Shown here: one piece after another, positions 1-5,649 of the stretch | Position numbering within the stretch: position 1 is the stretch's first letter | Layout of the letters: the number at the start of each line of letters is the position of its first letter | DNA from: a virus | Length of the DNA stretch: 22,974 bases | Direction: 5' to 3' (one strand) | Virus record (IMG/VR): IMGVR_UViG_3300030117_003823 | Span: 1 to 22,974 of that record | Made by a program: the position numbers and the translations under genes | Notes under the pieces: generated by a model | What the model saw: only the letters and a program-made list of their open reading frames with translations | Databases searched by the model: none | What the model was told of the DNA's origin: nothing

Positions 1-759
1 GAATCGGGCCATAATGTTCTCACTGACGAAATTCACAGCGTGGGAAATCTTTTTGATCAAACTCAAGCAGAGCTTTTACGAATCAGGAATGTTGGCCAGG
101 AAATAAATACAAACTCAAATAATATCTCTACTCTTCAAGGACGTATCAAAGGCCTTCAAGAAAAATTAAATCAAGAACATGATACAGGTAGTTCAGAACA
201 ATATTTATCTGAATTATATACTCAACTAAATGATTGTGTAAAAGAACACGCAGAATATACAGAAGCATTAAGTTATTCTCAAGCAGTTGCTGAATTATTA
301 ACTGATGGTGGAATTAAAGCTAAAGTAATAAAACAATATCTACCTGTTATCAATAAACTTATTAATCAATATTTACAAACATTAGATTTCTTTGTACTAT
401 TTAATATAGATGAAGAATTTAATGAAACAATCAAATCTAGACATAGAGATGATTTCTCATATACAAGTTTCTCAGAAGGAGAAAAGTCTCGTATAGATTT
501 ATCACTCATGTTTACCTGGCGTCAAATTGCTCGTATGAAAAACTCTACAAATACAAATCTATTAATATTAGACGAAACATTTGACTCATCATTAGACGGA
601 GATGGAGTAGACAATCTACTTAAAATTCTAGCCACTCTGGATAAGGATACCAATACTTTCATCATATCTCACAAGACTGACGTCCTGGATGGCAAATTTG
701 AGAACAAATTGCGGTTCGAAAAGGTCAATAATTTTAGTAAAATGGTACAATCTACCTAA
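1..759 (+). CDS. 46: Recombination endonuclease subunit gp46 (SbcC/Rad50-like), 3' part
   Basis: The reading frame is open from base 1, so the GTG at 40 is internal and the gene begins upstream of the window. The visible part holds the end of a coiled coil and the C-terminal half of an SMC/Rad50-type ATPase head. It contains the ABC signature FSEGEKSRIDLSL, a Walker B strand NLLILDETFDSSLD and an H-loop TFIISHK. In T4, gp46 pairs with the nuclease gp47 to resect DNA ends for recombination-dependent replication and to degrade host DNA. The absence of an N-terminal Walker A here is explained by the window edge. Family assignment is secure; the choice of gp46 over a generic SbcC rests on the T4-like context. 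Confidence 0.9.
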   Translation, partial: ESGHNVLTDEIHSVGNLFDQTQAELLRIRNVGQEINTNSNNISTLQGRIKGLQEKLNQEHDTGSSEQYLSELYTQLNDCVKEHAEYTEALSYSQAVAELLTDGGIKAKVIKQYLPVINKLINQYLQTLDFFVLFNIDEEFNETIKSRHRDDFSYTSFSEGEKSRIDLSLMFTWRQIARMKNSTNTNLLILDETFDSSLDGDGVDNLLKILATLDKDTNTFIISHKTDVLDGKFENKLRFEKVNNFSKMVQST

Positions 760-855
760 GTTGTTGGTACTGAATCACTTACAAAGATTTTGAAAAAAAT
801 TCGCAAAAACGCGTTTGAGGCAATAATATCAACACATTTCTAGCGCTTTTTTCTG

Positions 856-884
856 TTTACTTCTGGGTCACTGTTTGGTATAAT
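856..884 (+). promoter_or_regulatory. Sigma70-like promoter
   Basis: TTTACT (856-861) and a perfect TATAAT (879-884) are separated by exactly 17 bases, about 30 bases upstream of the ATG at 915. The same TTTAC(A/T)-N17-TATAATATA arrangement recurs before nrdB and before the RNase H gene, which supports a real host-RNA-polymerase promoter. The rest of the 760-914 gap holds a 10-base palindrome (AAACGCGTTT, 807-816) and no convincing terminator. Confidence 0.75.
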
Positions 885-914
885 ATAACCATAACAAACA
901 AAATAAGGACTAAT

Positions 915-1199
915 ATGACAAAATCAGAAATAGCAAGATTGACGGCCCTGATCGGGAAAGCAAGCACAGAAGAATTAAACACAGTAGTACGTGAAGCTTA
1001 TAATGCACGTATGAAAACTTTAAGAAATGAGTCTAAAGCAGGTTTAGCTGTTGGCGACACAGTATCTTTGACCCACAGAAAATTTGGTGGATACGTTAAA
1101 GGTATCGTTACAAAAGTTAGACGCACGAGAGCTTCGGTTGAAATTGGACCGACGGTCTACAACATTCCAATGGAAATGTTAACGAAAGTAGGTGCATAA
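915..1199 (+). CDS. Small basic protein with KOW/SH3-like C-terminus, unknown function
   Basis: A 94-residue protein with a good Shine-Dalgarno (AAGGA, 7 bases before ATG). The N-terminal half is predicted helical. The C-terminal half (about residues 45-90) reads VGDTVSLTHRKFGGYVKGIV followed by alternating beta-type residues, the pattern of a small beta-barrel of KOW/Tudor type that binds RNA or DNA. It is the first gene after the promoter at 856-884, so it is likely expressed early. It overlaps the next gene by one base (TAATG), implying coupled translation. I do not recognise the specific family; the fold statement is an inference from sequence pattern. Confidence 0.7.
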   Translation: MTKSEIARLTALIGKASTEELNTVVREAYNARMKTLRNESKAGLAVGDTVSLTHRKFGGYVKGIVTKVRRTRASVEIGPTVYNIPMEMLTKVGA

Positions 1200-1516
1200 T
1201 GGATAGCGGATTTACATATATAGAAGCTGAATCTAATCACAAATTTGATAGTTATCATATTTCAATTTGTCACCTTGACTCAAAAGAAAGACATGGAAAA
1301 TGGTTAACCATCAGACATATTCTTGAAACTAAATTTGCTCCTCATACACATATTAAAAAATGGGGTTTAACGAAAAGAGTTAAAGAGGCCGGTCTTACGG
1401 GTCACGATCTTAGAATGATTTTAAATTCTGAAACGGAATCTCCATATTGGGATGACAGTTATGACAGAGAAGAAATGTTAAAAATAGTAAATGGTAAAAT
1501 AGGCGGGTGGCTATAA
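1199..1516 (+). CDS. Hypothetical phage protein
   Basis: A 105-residue protein, translationally coupled to the gene before it through a TAATG junction. It is rich in His, Lys and Trp. A central segment (about residues 36-73, ending GLTGHDLRMIL) looks helical, and the C-terminus is acidic then Gly/Trp-rich (IGGWL). There is no catalytic motif that I recognise. It is the last gene before the structured RNA at 1531-1615. Confidence 0.6.
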   Translation: MDSGFTYIEAESNHKFDSYHISICHLDSKERHGKWLTIRHILETKFAPHTHIKKWGLTKRVKEAGLTGHDLRMILNSETESPYWDDSYDREEMLKIVNGKIGGWL

Positions 1517-1530
1517 TGAAATAAAATAAT

Positions 1531-1615
1531 GTGAGACTCTTGTATCCTATTTCGAAAGCTGAGCTTGATGTCGGTAGGAGAGAATACGAGTCACGGGGAG
1601 AGGCCCGAAAGACAT
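1531..1615 (+). ncRNA. Structured RNA element with pseudoknot potential, class unknown
   Basis: This gap is clearly richer in G and C than its surroundings and folds well. GUGA 1531-1534 pairs with UCAC 1591-1594, CUC 1537-1539 with GAG 1588-1590, GUAU 1542-1545 with AUAC 1584-1587, CCUA 1546-1549 with UAGG 1575-1578, CGA 1553-1555 with UCG 1571-1573, and AAGC 1556-1559 with GCUU 1563-1566. A second short hairpin, GGG/CCC, follows at 1595-1606. AUGUC 1568-1572 is complementary to GACAU 1611-1615, giving a possible pseudoknot or alternative fold. It lies directly before the RBS of the gene at 1642, as a riboswitch-like leader would. It does not fit a tRNA or a hammerhead core that I could build, and I do not recognise the class. 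Confidence 0.6.
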
Positions 1616-1641
1616 AATTGATTTTTAAAGAGGAAAATAAA

Positions 1642-1902
1642 ATGACAATAAATTGGGAAGAAAGATTATTAGAAATAGCAGAAAATGCTGACTTCATAGG
1701 TCACAATAGCGATATACTTGTGAGGTTATATCGTAACTATAATGAATCAATAAGAGAATGTGGTTATAGTTTGCGAACAGTATGCAGACGTTTAAATGGT
1801 TGGTTTGAAGATGACAGGGGAAATCGTGGACTTAGTCTATATATTCCTAGAGAATCATTAACTGATGATACTTATGAACGATTAATGAGTATAGAATTTT
1901 AA
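1642..1902 (+). CDS. Hypothetical phage protein downstream of the structured RNA
   Basis: An 86-residue protein, MTINWEERLLEIAENADFIG at the N-terminus. The ATG at 1642 is chosen because it follows an AGAGGA Shine-Dalgarno with proper spacing; an in-frame TTG at 1618 would place the start in the structured RNA and has no RBS. The protein is mixed charge, probably helical, without recognised motifs. Its position right after a folded leader suggests expression is controlled post-transcriptionally, but what it does is unknown. Confidence 0.65.
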   Translation: MTINWEERLLEIAENADFIGHNSDILVRLYRNYNESIRECGYSLRTVCRRLNGWFEDDRGNRGLSLYIPRESLTDDTYERLMSIEF

Positions 1903-1915
1903 AAAAGGAAAAATT

Positions 1916-2014
1916 ATGGAACATATGTGGTTATTTGAACCTATGAAATGGGTACTTATCGGATTATTAATATATTGGGTATTGATGGAGATTTTCTTCA
2001 ATGATAGATATTGA
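1916..2014 (+). CDS. Single-pass membrane peptide, 32 residues
   Basis: ATG at 1916 follows a good AAGGAAAAATT Shine-Dalgarno. The product is MEHMWLFEPM then a hydrophobic stretch (about residues 11-28, KWVLIGLLIYWVLMEIFF) and a short polar tail NDRY. The stop lies inside the next gene, which starts at 2001, so the two overlap by 14 bases and are probably coupled. Such micro-membrane proteins are common in phage early regions and may modify the host envelope, but no function can be read from the sequence. Confidence 0.6.
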   Translation: MEHMWLFEPMKWVLIGLLIYWVLMEIFFNDRY

Positions 2015-2459
2015 TATAACAGGTGGCAAACAAAAAGAACGAGATCTAATATACTCACTCGCAAACTTCTGTGTAAAAAAACTTATGCCCCGCAAAAAGA
2101 ATTTAGAAATCGAAATAAGAATAAAGCGGAAACTAGAAGAGAAGGAAGGCCTGTCTGCAGGTGTCATTGATACAGATGATATCAATACATTCGAAATGGA
2201 CCTAGAGTCTTCCATGTCTCTCCGCAAAAAGTTACTTTCTGTAGCACACGAAATGGTGCACGTCAAACAATTTACTCGTGGTGAACTTAAACACGCCGAT
2301 ACTATAACAGCTAAACGTTGGTTCGGTAAAACATATAGTGAATCAAATTATTGGGATTGCCCTTGGGAGATCGAAGCTTACGGCCGTGAGCTCGGCCTAT
2401 TTACAATGTGGGTAGAAAAACTTGATATAAAAGGTAAATTTACTGAAGATCCTACATAG
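2001..2459 (+). CDS. Putative zinc metallopeptidase-like protein (HExxH)
   Basis: A 152-residue protein carrying VAHEMVHVKQF at residues 81-91, an HExxH zinc motif (H83, E84, H87), followed about 36 residues later by PWEIEAYGRE, whose E123 or E125 is a plausible third zinc ligand of a gluzincin/minigluzincin or SprT-like site. The N-terminal 60 residues are basic and helical/beta mixed. Similar compact HExxH proteins occur in marine T4-like phages. Substrate is unknown. It ends just before the late promoter at 2477, so it probably belongs to the upstream transcription unit. Confidence 0.7.
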   Translation: MIDIDITGGKQKERDLIYSLANFCVKKLMPRKKNLEIEIRIKRKLEEKEGLSAGVIDTDDINTFEMDLESSMSLRKKLLSVAHEMVHVKQFTRGELKHADTITAKRWFGKTYSESNYWDCPWEIEAYGRELGLFTMWVEKLDIKGKFTEDPT

Positions 2460-2476
2460 TCTGAACTCAAAATTTT

Positions 2477-2484
2477 TATAAATA
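2477..2484 (+). promoter_or_regulatory. T4-type late promoter (TATAAATA)
   Basis: A perfect TATAAATA octamer, the T4 late promoter core recognised by gp55 with gp45 as co-activator. It lies in the 2460-2542 gap, with the expected start near 2490 and a leader of about 50 bases before the ATG at 2543. It heads the run of virion-type genes. A perfect 12-base palindrome (AAGTGTACACTT, 2486-2497) sits on the predicted start site. Confidence 0.75.
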
Positions 2485-2542
2485 GAAGTGTACACTTAAC
2501 TAAATTTGATGTACATTTTAGTAATTTATGGGAACTATGAGA

Positions 2543-3607
2543 ATGCAGAGTTTTATAAACTTCACATCTATATACGAAGGTATCGAGTGGAATCAGCTCG
2601 AACACAAACGTCTTGTCGAAAAAGGTATCGGCGACATATTTCTCAATAAAATCAAAAATGGTGAAGCACACGCAGTAAAAGGTGGTCAGTTCATCATAGA
2701 CAAAGGTGAGCTTCAGCGTTTCGAAAAATTCATGCTAGATAGAGATCTACCTAGATTAGGTGGTAAAAAAGCAGTTCAAGTCAGAGGTAAACTAGAAGGA
2801 AAAAGAACTACACTATTATATCCTCATGACTTTTATAAAACAACCGAGTATGGTGGCAGAGGTGAAAAATCTGGTACTCGAGCAGAAGACGGCGCACTCG
2901 CAAGATTTCAAGAAAAATTCTTTAAGATATTAGAACGAACCGGAAGATCTGCACTTAAAATACAGATAGCAGGAAAAAATCGTCGTGTCATTGAAATGGC
3001 AGATATCATTCAACCTCCAGGCACTCCTAAAGCCGACTTTGTAATATTGGATAGAGAACAAAATGAAGTAGCGTACATATCACATAAAATGGGCGATAAA
3101 GATAAATTTGGTCAACAATACGGAGGAATAAGTGATTACGGAACTGGTGGTATATTTACATCAGGAAGTGTTCGTAGAGAATTAGAATCATTTTTAGGAA
3201 TGATGGCGATAGAACATGGTGATGCTCAAGATGAAGATCCAAGAGATTTTGACGGTTTAATTTCAGGTGAATCATATGCGCGCGCTGTCAAGAATGATAA
3301 AGCAATTGGTCAAACAATATACGGAATTGAATATCCATCTAGAACGCCAGGCCTTGAGAACGTAGATGAGTATCATGTAGGAGATTTATATTTCACTTCT
3401 CGCGGAAGAGGTGTGTATGAAATTATGTCACTTCACAAAAAAGGTAACGGTGACATTCCAAAACGAGGAAGTAAATTTGAAGCATTTTGGTCCGCAAGAG
3501 CGACACCATCAATAAAAACACAATATATTTTAGGAAAAGCATATGTAGGTACTAGATTCGGAATTTATCCGAAGGCAGCATTACCACCAACGGTAGAAAT
3601 AATTTAA
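2543..3607 (+). CDS. Putative internal virion protein with PD-(D/E)XK-like nuclease motif
   Basis: In-frame ATGs at 2528, 2537 and 2543 compete. I choose 2543 because GGGA lies about 9 bases before it and the N-terminus becomes MQSFINFTSIYEG, matching the MKSFKE-type leader of the genes that follow; the result is 354 residues. Residues 163-185 read PKADFVILD, then polar turn residues, then VAYISHKMGD. The D-x(n)-S-x-K pattern (D165, K182), with an upstream candidate Glu (E115 in RAEDG), resembles a PD-(D/E)XK nuclease core with Ser in the usual Glu place. IYE|G at residues 10-13 is a candidate prohead-protease site. Nuclease activity is an inference; virion location is inferred from promoter and leader. 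Confidence 0.65.
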   Translation: MQSFINFTSIYEGIEWNQLEHKRLVEKGIGDIFLNKIKNGEAHAVKGGQFIIDKGELQRFEKFMLDRDLPRLGGKKAVQVRGKLEGKRTTLLYPHDFYKTTEYGGRGEKSGTRAEDGALARFQEKFFKILERTGRSALKIQIAGKNRRVIEMADIIQPPGTPKADFVILDREQNEVAYISHKMGDKDKFGQQYGGISDYGTGGIFTSGSVRRELESFLGMMAIEHGDAQDEDPRDFDGLISGESYARAVKNDKAIGQTIYGIEYPSRTPGLENVDEYHVGDLYFTSRGRGVYEIMSLHKKGNGDIPKRGSKFEAFWSARATPSIKTQYILGKAYVGTRFGIYPKAALPPTVEII

Positions 3608-3618
3608 GGGAGTAAAGA

Positions 3619-4131
3619 ATGAAATCATTTAAAGAAGTGTCAGAGAAAAATAAAATAAAAGAAGACTCATTTGCAAATTTAGCAGTAACGGCTGATCAAC
3701 TAGCATATGCAAAATCTAGAATCGGTTCAATACGTCAACAGCGTAAAACTGACATAAGAAAAGCAAAATTAAATTTTAAAAGAGCTAAAGTTGCACTTGA
3801 TAACGCAAAAAATCCTGGGCAAATAAAATCAGCAAAAGCAGACCTTAAACAAGCAATTTTACAATTTGATAAAGCTGATGTAAGAGATATTAGACAACTT
3901 AAACAAGATATAAGACGAGCAAAAGCAGAACGAAAAGCTGAAGTGATTAGAGCAAAAGAAGAATTAGAACAAGCTAGAATAGATTTAAAAACTGCAAAAG
4001 ATAAAACTGATTTAAAACAAGCTAAAGATGATTATGAATTAGCTAAACAGTTTTATGTACAGCAAATGTTTAAAGCTGAATCTTATGATAAATTAGAAGA
4101 AGATGTGTCTAAGTTAAATGAAGTCGTTTAA
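3619..4131 (+). CDS. Lys/Glu-rich coiled-coil protein, probable internal head or core protein
   Basis: A 170-residue protein starting MKSFKEVSEKNK after a GGGAG Shine-Dalgarno. From about residue 25 to 160 it is an almost uninterrupted helix of alternating Lys/Arg, Glu/Asp, Ala and Leu, typical of a coiled coil, with repeated KAxxxxKxAK-like spacing. Abundant, highly charged helical proteins form the scaffold core and internal-protein set of T4 heads (gp22, gp67, gp68, IPI-III). The leader fits the T4 capsid-targeting pattern. No sequence identity to a particular T4 core protein can be claimed by eye. The next gene starts inside its last codons. Confidence 0.65.
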   Translation: MKSFKEVSEKNKIKEDSFANLAVTADQLAYAKSRIGSIRQQRKTDIRKAKLNFKRAKVALDNAKNPGQIKSAKADLKQAILQFDKADVRDIRQLKQDIRRAKAERKAEVIRAKEELEQARIDLKTAKDKTDLKQAKDDYELAKQFYVQQMFKAESYDKLEEDVSKLNEVV

Positions 4132-4426
4132 AGAACATGTTGAAGAACAGGGTATTTTTATACCAGGTATGGGTAGATCTAAACCGGTGGGTAGAGGTCT
4201 AATTCGTAGAAGTAAAAGTAATACTTTAACTTCGAAACAGATTTTAAAAAGAATTAAAAAAATGAAAACTAGTTCTCTTAATCAGGTTAAGAGTTTATTT
4301 AAAACAACTTATAAACCAAAAGAGAAACATACTAAACAGGATTTATTAGGTTCACTACCTATGAGTGTGAAGAAAAAAGATATAGAAAAATTATTTAGTA
4401 AAGACTTTGGAAAGAAAAAGAAGTGA
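4118..4426 (+). CDS. Very basic small protein with capsid-targeting-like leader
   Basis: A 102-residue product, MKSFKEHVEEQGIFIPGMGR at the N-terminus, overlapping the gene before by 14 bases. After the leader (with a candidate cut after VEE, residues 8-10) it is dominated by Lys/Arg and ends in KDFGKKKK, so it is strongly cationic and likely to bind packaged DNA or polyanions. The overlap with both neighbours suggests coupled expression at matching levels. Function beyond a likely internal head protein is unknown. Confidence 0.65.
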   Translation: MKSFKEHVEEQGIFIPGMGRSKPVGRGLIRRSKSNTLTSKQILKRIKKMKTSSLNQVKSLFKTTYKPKEKHTKQDLLGSLPMSVKKKDIEKLFSKDFGKKKK

Positions 4427-5649
4427 AGAGTTTTAAACAATTAGTTGAAGCATCAGAAAAAAATGTGCACATGACACACATCGAAGACCGTGTTATATAC
4501 GGCGGTGTTAAAGGTGCACGAGAAGCTATATTTGCATTACGCAGTTTACGAGATATGTTAGCTGGTGGTTCTAGTGGTAGAACAAATGTAACAGTTAAAT
4601 GGGACGGAGCTCCTGCTGTTTTTGCTGGAACAGATCCAAGAGACGGACAATTTTTTGTAGCTAAAAAAGGTATATTTAACAAGGATCCAAAAGTTTATAA
4701 ATCACACAAAGATATAGAAGCAGATACATCTGGTGATCTTGCAAAGAAATTAAAAGTCGCGTTTGATGAATTAAGAAAAATAGGAATCAATGGTGTACTA
4801 CAAGGTGATTTAATGTTTACTAAAGATGATGTTAAAAGCGAAACAATAGATGGCGAAAGGTACATAACCTTTCAACCTAATACAATTGTTTATGCAGTTA
4901 ATAGAAACTCAGATTTAGGAAAACAAATATCAAGAGCTAGATTAGGTATTGTATTCCATACATCTTATTCAGGAAGAGACTTCGAATCAATGAAAGCTGA
5001 ATTTAAAGTAGATGTATCAAAGTTAAAACGTAATTCAAGAATATGGTTTGATGATGCAGGTGTAAAAGATTTAAGTGGTACGGCAACACTTACGGCAGGC
5101 GAAACTGCACAAGTTACATCAGCTATTTCTAAAGCAGGTAAAATATTTCAAACAATTTCAGGAAATACATTAAGAGAATTAGATGCTAATCCAGATCTTG
5201 CATCTAAAATAGAAACATTTAATAATACTATAGTTCGAACAGGTAAACGTATAGAAAATACTTCTCAACACGTTGATAATTTACTTGCGTGGTTTGACGA
5301 AAGATATGTAAAAGAATTAGAAAAAAGATCTAGTGAAAAAGGTAGAGAAGCAGTTATGCAAAGACGATCTGAAACATTTAAGTTCTTTTCACCAGAAAAT
5401 AAAAAGAACCTAGTACTCATGTTTGATCTGATGAATGCAATAGTAGATGCTAAATTACTTATCATAAGTAAATTAGATGACTTAAAACAAATGAATACTT
5501 TTGTACTAACAAGAAATGGATTTAAAGTAACAGGTCAAGAAGGATTTGTTGCTATTGATGATAAAGGCGGAGCAGTTAAATTAGTTGATCGATTAGAATT
5601 TTCATATAATAACTTTTCGCCTGATACAATTAAAGGATGGGAAAAATAA
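4423..5649 (+). CDS. KxDG nucleotidyltransferase (ligase-like) probable virion protein
   Basis: The GTG start at 4423 overlaps the previous stop (GTGA) and is fixed by the leader MKSFKQLVEASEKN. The 408-residue protein has the covalent nucleotidyltransferase signature: motif I VKWDGAP (K59, D61, G62), a motif III-like VLQGDLMF (residues 125-132), a IIIa-like strand LGIVFHTSY (174-182), a motif IV-like QEGFVAI (372-378) and a motif V-like GAVKLVDR (383-390). Between IIIa and IV lies a long insert (about 190-360), largely helical, unlike standard ligases. Known members with these motifs are DNA/RNA ligases and capping enzymes forming lysyl-NMP. Marine T4-like phages carry similar proteins annotated only as a DUF (DUF6267, from memory). 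The substrate is unknown. Confidence 0.7.
   Translation: MKSFKQLVEASEKNVHMTHIEDRVIYGGVKGAREAIFALRSLRDMLAGGSSGRTNVTVKWDGAPAVFAGTDPRDGQFFVAKKGIFNKDPKVYKSHKDIEADTSGDLAKKLKVAFDELRKIGINGVLQGDLMFTKDDVKSETIDGERYITFQPNTIVYAVNRNSDLGKQISRARLGIVFHTSYSGRDFESMKAEFKVDVSKLKRNSRIWFDDAGVKDLSGTATLTAGETAQVTSAISKAGKIFQTISGNTLRELDANPDLASKIETFNNTIVRTGKRIENTSQHVDNLLAWFDERYVKELEKRSSEKGREAVMQRRSETFKFFSPENKKNLVLMFDLMNAIVDAKLLIISKLDDLKQMNTFVLTRNGFKVTGQEGFVAIDDKGGAVKLVDRLEFSYNNFSPDTIKGWEK

Noticed and set aside
760-914. Terminator after gene 46
   Set aside because: The T-rich run near 847-853 follows only AGCGCT; no stable stem precedes it.
1531-1615. tRNA or hammerhead ribozyme
   Set aside because: No 7-bp acceptor with T-arm and anticodon arm can be built, and the CUGANGA...GAAA core is not present in the needed order.
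1618-1641. TTG start at 1618 for the 86-residue gene
   Set aside because: It sits next to the structured RNA without a Shine-Dalgarno; ATG 1642 has AGAGGA at good spacing.
5637-5648. ATG 5637 as start of the NTase/ART gene
   Set aside because: It adds MGKI before the shared leader; ATG 5649 gives the expected MLKGFKQFTEE and couples to the upstream stop.
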